Assembly (NCBI RefSeq): GCF_014207655.1
Contig: NZ_JACHHJ010000001.1
Span: 186,001 to 250,000 of the forward strand
DNA from: Geomicrobium halophilum
GTDB lineage: Bacteria > Bacillota > Bacilli > Bacillales > Marinococcaceae
Direction of reading: 5' to 3'
DNA: 64,000 nt
In this document: in pieces, positions 1 through 7,782 of the stretch
Numbering within the stretch: position 1 is the first letter of the stretch
How the letters are laid out: each line of letters begins with the position of its first letter
Notes under the pieces: model-generated
The model's input: only the letters and a program-made list of their open reading frames with translations
Database searches by the model: none
Told to the model about the DNA's origin: nothing
Translations under genes and position numbers: made by a program

Positions 1-21
1 TCCAAAATAGAAGGAAGCCCT

Positions 22-88
22 TTTCGTAGCAAGGAAATTTACGGTTTCCTGTAGAGACCCTCAATCCGATTATTGAGGCTATACGAAA
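22..88 (-). promoter_or_regulatory. purine riboswitch aptamer, guanine/hypoxanthine type
   Basis: On the minus strand P1 is TTTCGTA (88-82) pairing with TACGAAA (28-22). P2 is CCTCAAT/ATTGAGG with a loop ending in GG, J2/3 is GTCTCTAC, and P3 is AGGAAA/TTTCCT around the loop CCGTAAA. These are the conserved parts of the purine aptamer, including GG-CC loop-loop pairing. The base just before the 3' strand of P1 is C, the residue that selects guanine or hypoxanthine rather than adenine. L2 looks one base shorter than usual. The regulated gene lies beyond position 1, so its identity and the expression platform are not visible. Confidence 0.85.
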
Positions 89-130
89 GAGTAAAGTTGT
101 TGTTCTATTCATGCATTTAAAGGTTTTATA

Positions 131-222
131 GAAAAAATAAACCGCAACGATAGAATCAACCTCGAGGGTGATCTAAAGTTGCGGTTCATATTTAATCCGT
201 AAACAGAAAAATACGGAACCAC
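131..222 (-). promoter_or_regulatory. leader RNA motif copy C with intrinsic terminator
   Basis: Reading the minus strand, GTGGTT (222-217) can pair with GAACCGC (187-181), enclosing a hairpin whose loop is CTGTTTACGGA-like. The same GAACCGC is the start of a long terminator stem, AACCGCAAC (186-178) with GTTGCGGTT (148-140), followed by a T-rich tail (139-132). The same loop and the same mutually exclusive pairing occur before the NCS2 permease and before the BMC operon. It lies about 43 bases upstream of the purine riboswitch, so the two would act in series on the gene to the left. Ligand or protein partner is unknown. Confidence 0.55.
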
Positions 223-591
223 TTCGTATATGTGGGTAAAAGGTAAGATGCTCTTTTGATTTTCAAAAATATATGGTTGCTACTAGGCTGTAGAAATAAG
301 GAGTACTTACCTTATTTAACAAATCCCTCTCCATGTTCATGGATGGATCAGCTCATAGCTCTTCGAATAAGCTTATTAAATTCAAAGGGTATGAACAATA
401 TAAGAAGAATTTTAAAAAATTCTAATAAAGGATCATGCTATTGTCAAGGGTAGAATTCAGAATTTCAATGCGTAACTTTGCTTTAAAGCTACTATGAATA
501 TTGATTTTATGGCAATACAAACATATTCATTGACTACCCGGTAATAAAAAAATTCATATTATGAATCATGGTATCTTTCAAAATGTGGTTT
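223..591. other. intergenic region without a supported gene
   Basis: AT-rich sequence between the minus-strand leader and the stop of the amidohydrolase gene. One short TTG-initiated open frame (256-453, plus) overlaps it but has no ribosome binding site and no recognisable family. The promoter of the copy C leader is expected here on the minus strand, but no clear -35/-10 pair was found. Confidence 0.4.
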
Positions 592-1935
592 CTAACTATA
601 CTGTATAGTAGGCATCCGTTTTAAAAGTCGATCAATCGACTTATTGGATTCTTTCAAGATTATATCCTTGTCAATGGTTTTCATCACTCGATCTTCCATA
701 ACAGGCCGTCCATTAATGATGGTCGTTTCCACGTCGCCTCTTGTAGCAGAATACACGATACGGGAAACAGGATCCACACCGAAGGAAGGGTAAACATGGA
801 AGTCATTTAAATTTAGAATGGATAAATCTGCCTTTTTACCAACTTCCAAACTCCCAATTTCATTTTCTAATCCTACGGCCTTTGCTCCTTCTATGGTTGC
901 CATACGAAGGACTCTTTGGGCATCCATAGCTGTCGGTCCGTGTATCGGCTTTTGGATCGTCGCTGCTAACCTTATTTCATTAAACATGTCCAGATTATTA
1001 TTACAGGGGGCCCCGTCTGCTCCCAAGCTAACAAGCAAATCTTTATCCAACATATCAGGCACTTCGGCAACCCCTGATGCTAATTTTAAGTTAGAGCCAG
1101 GACAATGGCTGACTTTAACTCCCCTGTTTTTAATAATTGATTTTTCTTCATTATCCAACCAAACACAATGGGCAAGAATTAAACGCTCATTAGCTAATCC
1201 AATGTGATCTAGATAGACAACATTTCTCATTCCAGTTTTCTGTTCAACGATCTCAATTTCTCCTCTGTTCTCTGCGGCATGAGAGTGAACGCGAACATCA
1301 TAATTTGAGGAAAGATCTCGAACTTGAGTCAGCAAGTCTTCCGAGCACGACACGACAAATCGGGGGGAGAAGGCGTATTGAATTCTTCCATTATCATGAT
1401 TATGCCATTTCTCCAATAAATCTACGCTTTCCTGAATAGAAGTTTCTGTTTCTTCTTGCAGCAATAAGGGAACTTCATCACCATAATCCATCATGACTTT
1501 TCCGCTTAATGCCCTCATGCCGCTTTCAGCGATGGCTTGAAAAGCTGAGTCAGAGTGATGAACCGTTTCCATATCAACGACAGTGGTTGTTCCACTCTGA
1601 AAAAGTTCTCCTATACCTAACATGGCTGAATAGTAACTAGATTCTTCATCATGGGATGCTTCCAGTGGCCAGATTCTTTTTTGGAGCCAATCGAGCAGCT
1701 CTAAATCGTCTCCTTGACCTCGGAACAGTGTCTGACACAAGTGAATATGGGTGTGGATAAAACCTGGAACAACCGTTCGATAACGAGCATCAATCACTTT
1801 GTCTATGTCTACGTCATCTATATGTGAATCAATTTTGGCAATCTGATCATTTTCAATCAATAAATCTCCGTATACGATCTCATTCTTCGGATTTACGGTC
1901 ACAATTTCAGCATTTTTAATAAGTAGTTTTGACAT
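592..1935 (-). CDS. amidohydrolase, COG0402 deaminase type
   Basis: A 447-residue metal-dependent hydrolase of the amidohydrolase superfamily (guanine deaminase, 5'-deoxyadenosine/MTA deaminase, TrzA/AtzA branch). Metal ligands are visible: HTHIH at 61-65, HSHAAEN at 217-223, LAHC with His256, and GADGAPCNN with Asp307. The last motif and the following LDMFNE stretch resemble 5'-deoxyadenosine or guanine deaminases more than atrazine chlorohydrolase. The start is the ATG at 1935 because GGAGG precedes it by seven bases; an in-frame upstream start at 1977 lacks such a site. It lies downstream of the nucleobase permease on the same strand, which suggests hydrolytic deamination of an imported purine-like ring. 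The exact substrate cannot be assigned. Confidence 0.8.
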   Translation of the reverse strand: MSKLLIKNAEIVTVNPKNEIVYGDLLIENDQIAKIDSHIDDVDIDKVIDARYRTVVPGFIHTHIHLCQTLFRGQGDDLELLDWLQKRIWPLEASHDEESSYYSAMLGIGELFQSGTTTVVDMETVHHSDSAFQAIAESGMRALSGKVMMDYGDEVPLLLQEETETSIQESVDLLEKWHNHDNGRIQYAFSPRFVVSCSEDLLTQVRDLSSNYDVRVHSHAAENRGEIEIVEQKTGMRNVVYLDHIGLANERLILAHCVWLDNEEKSIIKNRGVKVSHCPGSNLKLASGVAEVPDMLDKDLLVSLGADGAPCNNNLDMFNEIRLAATIQKPIHGPTAMDAQRVLRMATIEGAKAVGLENEIGSLEVGKKADLSILNLNDFHVYPSFGVDPVSRIVYSATRGDVETTIINGRPVMEDRVMKTIDKDIILKESNKSIDRLLKRMPTIQYS

Positions 1936-2107
1936 GAGAATTCCTCCTGTATTAAATGTGGAAAATTTTAGATCCAAGATGAGTGAATATTAGAATCGCA
2001 AACGATTTTATTTTAAGAGGTTATTCAAAACAGCCCAGGAAAAATAGCTTCGTATCTCTCCCTCGTCTTGCTTCCCTCCCTCCTCACGTATGTTGAAAGC
2101 AACTTGT

Positions 2108-3610
2108 TCATTGATCTAAATGTTGATTTCTGTCAATTTTTACATCTTTGAGTGCTTGATAAAAGAAGAAAACACCCATCATTAAATATCCCAATGCAAA
2201 CTCCGGTGACGCATTGAACGATAGCTCCGGGGCGTGCATGAATCCAAAAAAGGAGAAAACAGCTCCAATACCAGAAAATACAGTTGCTTTTTTAAATTCA
2301 CCATCAATAATAAAGACGGTAATAGCTCCAAAAATTAAGGCTGTGAACATGGCCCCTTCTCCCAACGGGACAATTCCTGCGGAAATATCCGCTACAACCT
2401 CACCGGCATCACCATTAAACCGTGTCATTATATAATTTGAAAAATACGGCAGCATGGCTACCACCACAGCAGGGTAGTATTTTGTAGCATTCGACTCAAA
2501 TGCCGTGGCCACCATTGAAACACCCACATAGACAAGGATAGGAGCTATAACAGCTACAGGAATAATGGACGAAATGGCAGCGATTAAACCAAACAAGGCT
2601 GTGAGCGTATACACTATCGCATTTAAAATACTGTAACCTCGTCCTGCACCCATGTGCTTAGCACCGATGGTTGCAAGATAAACGGTGGTGGGGAACAGTC
2701 CGCCGAAAAGAGTCCCAATCATTGTCCCTACCCCGTCAACTGCCTGACATTCTCGTACATCATACTTATCACCGGCTGCGTCCATGGCTTCCACATTATT
2801 CATCGTTTCCACTGCATTATAAATAGTGATAGGAAGCACAGCGGCGAGTAGGGCAATCATGGTTCCGAACAGGTAGGTCATTCCTTCGAAAACTGCTGTC
2901 GTAGGCAAGAACGGGTAAAAGCCCACATATGCTAATCCTTCCGTAATCTGATCAAGGCTGGCGTGTCCTAATGTATACGCCAAAGCGGTACCGATGATAA
3001 TAGCAAATAAAGAAGCTGGGATTTTAAATGGCATGGTTACCTTACCGATAACACCTACAATAATAATAGCCAATGCCAAAAGGCCCGCCACTGGTATTTC
3101 CATCGTCATAAATAGCATTTCACCCGCAATAAAACTTAGTGCTACTCCACTGATAGCACCGAGCATAGCTGCTCGCGGTAAATTCCTTTGGATCCATCGG
3201 CCAATAAGGCTCACGATCACTTCAATCAATCCACTGATAAAAGCAGCAGAAACTCCAATTTTCCAGGCTAATTGCGGATCATCCGTTAACGTAATGGCCG
3301 GAAGTAAAACTCCAAATAAGAAAATGAACATGACTGGAGTGCTTATACCATAGGATAAAGCTGTTACATCCAATCTTTGTTCCCGTTTTGCCAAACGATT
3401 GGCTGTGTAGGCATAGTACAGGTTACCAGCTAATACCGCTACGGCGGCTCCGGGGATAACCTGTCCGAAGACAATACTTGTCGGAAACCCCATGCTAAGC
3501 ATTGTTATGGTAATAATAACAAAATTGGCAAGATTGTTCTGGAACAAAGCGAAAAAAGCGTCCGTATCTTCTTTCTTAAACCATGGATAGTGAAAAGCCT
3601 TTTGATTCAA
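2108..3610 (-). CDS. NCS2-family nucleobase permease
   Basis: A 500-residue integral membrane protein with about a dozen hydrophobic segments, resembling the xanthine/uracil/azaguanine permease superfamily (nucleobase-cation symporter 2). The N-terminal part has the polar FQNNLANF segment in the first helix, followed by a glycine-rich helix. It probably takes up a purine or cyclic ureide by cation symport. It is followed by the COG0402 amidohydrolase after 172 bases and is preceded by a roughly 180-base leader with a promoter, a structured element shared with the BMC operon leader, and an intrinsic terminator. That links its expression to the BMC genes. Substrate specificity is inferred from context only. 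Confidence 0.85.
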   Translation of the reverse strand: MNQKAFHYPWFKKEDTDAFFALFQNNLANFVIITITMLSMGFPTSIVFGQVIPGAAVAVLAGNLYYAYTANRLAKREQRLDVTALSYGISTPVMFIFLFGVLLPAITLTDDPQLAWKIGVSAAFISGLIEVIVSLIGRWIQRNLPRAAMLGAISGVALSFIAGEMLFMTMEIPVAGLLALAIIIVGVIGKVTMPFKIPASLFAIIIGTALAYTLGHASLDQITEGLAYVGFYPFLPTTAVFEGMTYLFGTMIALLAAVLPITIYNAVETMNNVEAMDAAGDKYDVRECQAVDGVGTMIGTLFGGLFPTTVYLATIGAKHMGAGRGYSILNAIVYTLTALFGLIAAISSIIPVAVIAPILVYVGVSMVATAFESNATKYYPAVVVAMLPYFSNYIMTRFNGDAGEVVADISAGIVPLGEGAMFTALIFGAITVFIIDGEFKKATVFSGIGAVFSFFGFMHAPELSFNASPEFALGYLMMGVFFFYQALKDVKIDRNQHLDQ

Positions 3611-3660
3611 ACCCGCACCCCCTTATGATTTTTGAAGCAATACAGAAAAGCAGAATCATT

Positions 3661-3795
3661 CAAAAAAAAGAGGAGCCGTAGATAGAAGATTTACTTCTTC
3701 ATCTACGGCTCCTGAAGCCTCCGGTAAACAGAGGCTAAGTAACCGTTCTTATTTGGTTTGAAAATGAACCGAACGATCGTATTCATCTTCAGATG
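3661..3795 (-). promoter_or_regulatory. leader RNA motif copy A with intrinsic terminator
   Basis: On the minus strand ACGGTT (3746-3741) can pair with AGCCGT (3710-3705), enclosing the hairpin AGCCTC/GAGGCT (3736-3731, 3721-3716) with loop TGTTTACCG. AGCCGT is also part of the terminator stem AGGAGCCGTAGAT/ATCTACGGCTCCT (3713-3701, 3683-3671), which ends in a run of T (3670-3661). Formation of the first structure would therefore disrupt the terminator. This is the layout of a riboswitch or protein-dependent antiterminator placed before the permease gene. The partner molecule is not known. Confidence 0.6.
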
Positions 3796-3801
3796 TTAAA
3801 G

Positions 3802-3830
3802 ATTATAAAGTAATATAACAGAGAAATCAA
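3802..3830 (-). promoter_or_regulatory. sigma-A promoter of the permease leader
   Basis: Minus strand TTGATT (3830-3825) and TATAAT (3807-3802) are separated by exactly 17 bases. Transcription would start near 3795, just upstream of leader motif copy A. Confidence 0.65.
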
Positions 3831-4073
3831 TATGTTCTAACAACTTATTCATGCCTCTTTCTAGCAGGGCCAAATCTAAACTGTATAAATAGCTACACTG
3901 GTTAACAATCCGTCACCTGTGTTTCGCTTACTGGATAATTTTTTAGGCTAATTCTCTAGCATTACATTTATTAGGGCTCGTTTTAATAACTCATATTCAA
4001 ACCGATAAAGAAACATACTAGACAAAAATTGAAGGCTGCATGACAAACGCTTATACGAATTAAATCCCAATAG

Positions 4074-4330
4074 TGGTTGTCCGGAAAAATAGCATTCGTA
4101 TCTCTTATTGTGAAGAAACGCTTGCGAAGATGCCCACTTGCGCTCCGCTCTACAAAAAAGCCCGCTTTTCCTTTGTGAGAAGTGAATGCTTTCGTGGTTA
4201 CAAGTAGGATGTTCAAGGTTACCTCTTTTTGACCTCCCCGGTTCCTTTTCTGTGAAAGGAATGGTGACACTAGCGATTCATTCTCAGTGAAGCGTTGAGC
4301 TGAGTTAGGCTCTAGAGTGCTCATGTGGCC
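4074..4330 (+). repeat. degenerate copy of the dispersed intergenic repeat
   Basis: This stretch contains blocks such as GTGAATGCTTTCGTGGT and AGGATGTTCAA that recur in the repeats at 29105, 50661 and 56450. It is eroded: the inverted ends are not clean. A 113-codon open frame on the minus strand (3983-4324) runs through it and has no recognisable family, so it is treated as a by-product of the repeat. The rest of 3831-4515 shows no supported gene. Confidence 0.45.
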
Positions 4331-4515
4331 AAAGTGATATATGTGAAATTACAGTTCAAGTTGTTTATCAATTTAGAGAATATAGAAAAAGTATTGACGA
4401 TGATAAAAAGAAAGTATATTATTAAGGCATAGGAAATGACATAATTTTTATATAACTCAAAAGTATTGCCTTGAAACTGTTTCTCCAGATGACTCTTAAT
4501 AATAGGAGGGGGAAA

Positions 4516-4875
4516 ATGGAGGTTGCTTCTGATCCAAAGAAAACTACTCTGAAGAAAAATATTTCACAGCTATATAACAAAGTCAATCAGGAGATGTATG
4601 GTGTAGGGGTAAAAAAACAAAAAATAGAGATTCTTAAAAATACGGTGGTAATTTTCAGTGAACATAAGCGTGCCCCTGACTTAAAAGCTCTCGATCATAA
4701 ATATAGAGAGATCACTATGGCAGCTGATGCCGCACTTATTTCTGAATTTAAAAAAAGGTTAAAATGGGAGATTCAACAGCAAATGAGTAAAGATGTCCAC
4801 ACCGTATTAAAGGATTTTGACCCTGAATCTGAATTTGCTTGTACAGTGATCCATTTTAAGGAGGAAAACTTTTAA
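4516..4875 (+). CDS. DUF2294 domain protein
   Basis: A 119-residue soluble protein with the DUF2294 pattern: LYNKVNQEMYGVGVKKQK near the N terminus, then IFSEHKRAP, and a C-terminal DFDPESEFACTVIHF stretch. Function of the family is not established; members are small, common in Bacillales and often annotated only as DUF2294. The start is the ATG at 4516 because AGGAGGGGG precedes it; an earlier in-frame start at 4471 has no ribosome site. It is transcribed toward the BMC operon but separated from it by 215 bases that hold a leader with its own terminator, so it is probably a separate unit. Confidence 0.8.
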   Translation: MEVASDPKKTTLKKNISQLYNKVNQEMYGVGVKKQKIEILKNTVVIFSEHKRAPDLKALDHKYREITMAADAALISEFKKRLKWEIQQQMSKDVHTVLKDFDPESEFACTVIHFKEENF

Positions 4876-4965
4876 GATGTTAAGGACATGTGAATAGGGT
4901 GCCAAGGTGATTAAATGGGGAGCTTAGATGATTTGTTCGTCGCAGTTTCTCATAATAAATGTAAC

Positions 4966-5056
4966 ACGGGTGCTTGTTCTTTGTTTAGACGGAGAAATAA
5001 GAAACCGTAGATGTAAATGGTATGTTATATACCATCTATCATCTGCGGTTTTTTAT
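4966..5056 (+). promoter_or_regulatory. leader RNA motif copy B with terminator, before BMC operon
   Basis: ACGG (4966-4969) can pair with CCGT (5005-5008), enclosing TTCTTT/GGAGAA (4977-4982, 4991-4996) with loop GTTTAGAC. CCGT is also in the terminator stem AACCGTAGAT/ATCTGCGGTT (5003-5012, 5041-5050), which runs into TTTTTT. The loop, the spacing and the CCGTAGATG segment match copy A before the permease. The pairing is weaker than in copy A. It lies about 35 bases before the first gene of the BMC operon and probably controls readthrough into it. Confidence 0.55.
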
Positions 5057-5090
5057 ATTATAAATATTTTTAAATGAAAGGAAGTCTTTT

Positions 5091-6563
5091 ATGGATTTAA
5101 TCTTGAAAAATGCCAATATTCCTCAAGGGGATAGGAAAGTATTGACTAATATTTTGGTCGATCAAGGAACGATCGTAGGTTTTGCCAACTCTATTAATGG
5201 TTTGCAAGCCGATAGGGTCATTGATGCGAAAAATAATCTGGTAGTACCAGGGTGTATTGATCCCCACACCCATTTTATGGAGCCAGGATTTACCCACCGT
5301 GATACGTTTGATGCCGCTGGACGATCCGCAGCAAAAGGTGGTTTAACTTCACATATTGATATGCCGTGTTCAACGAAACCATCTGTACGGAGCCGTGAAC
5401 AATTTCATGAAAAGAAAGATTCAATTAATGATAAAGCCATCATCGACTATGCATTTTGGGGTGGGATGACAGGTGAAGATGTTCGCGAAGGGACGCTTCA
5501 CAATATTCAACCTCAAGTGGATGAAGGGGTTGTAGCTTTTAAAGTCTATATGACACCTTCTGTCCCGACGTTCCCGCCAGTATCCGATGGAGAAATGCTC
5601 GAAATATTCCAACATATTTCCCCTACTGGCTTACCGATTGGGGTTCACGCTGAAAATTATGACATTTGCACTTTTTATTCAAACAAACTTGAATCAGAAG
5701 GTCGTAAAGACCCAGTTGCCTGGTCCGAGGCGAGAGGGGTCATTGCTGAAAAAACGGCTATCGAATTGATTCTCAGTTTTGCTGAAGAAACGGATGCTCG
5801 TGTTCATGTCGTTCATATGACCTCGAAAAAAGGCGTCGAACTCGTTCGTGAAGCGAAGAAGCGTGGGGTTAAGGTAACATCAGAAACATGCCCACAATAT
5901 TTGGTGTTAAATGCTGAAGATGCCATGAACAAATGGGGAACCTTTGCAAAAATTGCCCCGCCATTACGTGGTAAAGAAGACAATGAGGCCTTTTGGCAAG
6001 GACTTGCCGATGGGACGGTTGACTTCGTTGGCACTGACCATGCGCCGTATAACATTGAAACCGAAAAGGACGCTCCGGACTCGACGATTTGGAACAGCTT
6101 TCCAGGCATGCCAGGAGTGGAACAAATGGTGCCGATCCTTGTAAGCGAAGGATTGAACAAAGGACGTTTATCATTGTCGCGGTTTGTAGAAGTCACAAGT
6201 CGGAACGCTGCTATCCATTTCGGTATTTATCCGAAAAAAGGTTCGCTTGAATTAGGAAGCGATGCCGATTTTACAATTATTGATCTCGACCGTGAGTACA
6301 CGATTGATAAGGACAATGTGCTAACACAAGCGAAATATACCCCCTTCCATGGGATGGAGTTAAAAGGTATTCCCGTACAAACCATTGTTCGCGGGAAAAC
6401 CATCTACGATGCTGATAACGGTGGTATTGTCAGCGAACCCGGTTACGGACAATATATAGAACGTCAAGGCATTCAGCGTCTTGAACGTGAGTTGAAATAT
6501 GAGACGGAAAACACGCTAGGAAAACCTGTTGAGAATGTAAAAAAAGAAAAACAATTCGTATAA
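5091..6563 (+). CDS. hydantoinase/allantoinase-type cyclic amidohydrolase
   Basis: A 490-residue zinc amidohydrolase of the dihydropyrimidinase, hydantoinase and allantoinase group. Ligands are DPHTH (Asp57, His59, His61), the carboxylated Lys151 in FKVYM, His186 in GVHAEN, His242 in VVHMTS and Asp316 in GTDHAPY. The family opens cyclic amides such as hydantoin, dihydropyrimidines or allantoin. It is the first gene of the microcompartment operon and starts at an ATG with AAAGGAAG upstream. The last 30 or so residues form a charged, probably helical tail beyond the barrel, which could be a targeting segment; that is inference. The substrate ring is not identifiable from sequence. Confidence 0.85.
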   Translation: MDLILKNANIPQGDRKVLTNILVDQGTIVGFANSINGLQADRVIDAKNNLVVPGCIDPHTHFMEPGFTHRDTFDAAGRSAAKGGLTSHIDMPCSTKPSVRSREQFHEKKDSINDKAIIDYAFWGGMTGEDVREGTLHNIQPQVDEGVVAFKVYMTPSVPTFPPVSDGEMLEIFQHISPTGLPIGVHAENYDICTFYSNKLESEGRKDPVAWSEARGVIAEKTAIELILSFAEETDARVHVVHMTSKKGVELVREAKKRGVKVTSETCPQYLVLNAEDAMNKWGTFAKIAPPLRGKEDNEAFWQGLADGTVDFVGTDHAPYNIETEKDAPDSTIWNSFPGMPGVEQMVPILVSEGLNKGRLSLSRFVEVTSRNAAIHFGIYPKKGSLELGSDADFTIIDLDREYTIDKDNVLTQAKYTPFHGMELKGIPVQTIVRGKTIYDADNGGIVSEPGYGQYIERQGIQRLERELKYETENTLGKPVENVKKEKQFV

Positions 6564-6593
6564 TAAACGATCATAAATGGAGGTATTAATAAT

Positions 6594-7184
6594 ATGGAAT
6601 TAAAAGGAAACAAACATGCGGTTATTGTCATTGATATGTTAAATGATTTTATTGCAGAAAACGGGGCACTACGGGTTGAAAATAACGCAAAAATCGTTCC
6701 GAAAATTAGAGAAGTCATTGACTTTAGTCATGAAAACGATATTCAAGTTGTATTTATTCAAGAAGCTCACCGAAAAAACGATGCCGACTTTAAGGTGCGT
6801 CCTGTTCATGCCATCAAAGGAACATGGGGGGCAGAATTTATACCTGAATTACAACCGGAAGAGGACAAGGGGGATTATATCGTTCAAAAAAGGCGGCATA
6901 GTGCATTTGCATATACTGATCTTGACCTTTTCTTGCGCGAAGAAGGCATTGATACGGTCGTCCTTACCGGGAACTGGACGAATGTTTGCGTCAGAAGCAC
7001 TGCTTCGGATGCGTTGTACCACACCTATAATGTGATTTGTCTATCGGATGCGACAGCTTCAAAGACGGATGAAATGCACGAGGCAGGATTGGTGGATATC
7101 GGAATTTTCGGTCAAGTAGTGAATACAGAAGAATATAAACAAGGTGCAAAAAAGAAAATCTCCCAGAAGCAACAGACGATTTAA
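6594..7184 (+). CDS. isochorismatase-family cysteine amidohydrolase
   Basis: A 196-residue cysteine hydrolase with the catalytic triad Asp14 (VIDMLNDF), Lys99 (VQKRRHSAF) and Cys132 (TNVCVRSTASDA). Relatives hydrolyse N-carbamoyl compounds: N-carbamoylsarcosine, ureidoacrylate (RutB) and biuret amidohydrolases. Placed 30 bases after the hydantoinase-type gene with AATGGAGG as ribosome site, it is well suited to removing the carbamoyl group from the ring-opened product and releasing ammonia and CO2. That coupling is inferred from order. True isochorismatase activity is unlikely because no siderophore genes are near. Confidence 0.8.
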   Translation: MELKGNKHAVIVIDMLNDFIAENGALRVENNAKIVPKIREVIDFSHENDIQVVFIQEAHRKNDADFKVRPVHAIKGTWGAEFIPELQPEEDKGDYIVQKRRHSAFAYTDLDLFLREEGIDTVVLTGNWTNVCVRSTASDALYHTYNVICLSDATASKTDEMHEAGLVDIGIFGQVVNTEEYKQGAKKKISQKQQTI

Positions 7185-7194
7185 GTACACGAAA

Positions 7195-7782
7195 ATGAGA
7201 ATTATTGTAGGTATTACAGGGGCAAGCGGATCATTATACGGATATACATTGATCCGCACCCTGCATCAATTGGGAATTGAGACGCATGTCATTGCAACCG
7301 AAATGGGAGTAAAGGTGATGCAATACGAATGCGGGGTGAAAATGAAAGATGTGAAGCAATTTGCTCACGTCCATAATAATCAAAACTTGTTTGCCTCTAT
7401 TGCCAGCGGTTCGTTTAAAACAGATGGAATGGTGATTGCTCCTTGTTCGATGAACACATTAGGAGCGATTGCAAACGGTGTTGGAGATACATTGTTAAGT
7501 CGTGCTGCTAGTGTTGTGATGAAAGAACAGCGAAAATTCATCGTTGTTCCAAGAGAAGCGCCCTTTCATTTGATTCATTTGCAAAATATGACCAAGCTGG
7601 CTGAAGCAAACGTGTCGATCATGCCGGCTTCTCCTGGCTTTTATCACCGCCCGCAAGAAATTTGGGAATTAATTAATTTTATGGTTGCCCGTATATTGGA
7701 TGGACTCGACATCGATCATGAGCTAATCGAAAGATGGGGGGAGAAGAGCAATGAATCCCGTATCAATAAGAGAACTAATTGA
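7195..7782 (+). CDS. ubiX: UbiX-type flavin prenyltransferase
   Basis: A 195-residue flavoprotein with all UbiX signatures: GITGASGS at the N terminus, APCSMNTLGAIANG, VPREAPFH, and PASPGFYHRP near the C terminus. UbiX attaches a prenyl group to FMN to make prenylated FMN, the cofactor of UbiD decarboxylases. The ATG at 7195 gives the family's normal N terminus (MRIIVGITGASG); the longer frame from 7144 would overlap the preceding gene. It overlaps the UbiD-like gene by 32 bases, so the two are translationally linked. Its presence inside a BMC operon is unusual. Confidence 0.9.
   Translation: MRIIVGITGASGSLYGYTLIRTLHQLGIETHVIATEMGVKVMQYECGVKMKDVKQFAHVHNNQNLFASIASGSFKTDGMVIAPCSMNTLGAIANGVGDTLLSRAASVVMKEQRKFIVVPREAPFHLIHLQNMTKLAEANVSIMPASPGFYHRPQEIWELINFMVARILDGLDIDHELIERWGEKSNESRINKRTN

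Noticed and set aside
256-453. 65-codon open frame with TTG start
   Set aside because: No ribosome site, no recognisable family, and it runs opposite the leader motif copy C region.
3983-4324. 113-codon open frame on the minus strand
   Set aside because: It lies over a degenerate copy of the dispersed repeat and has no family or ribosome site.
5813-6196. Long antisense frames within the hydantoinase-type gene
   Set aside because: They are mirror frames of a well-conserved gene and have low-complexity composition.
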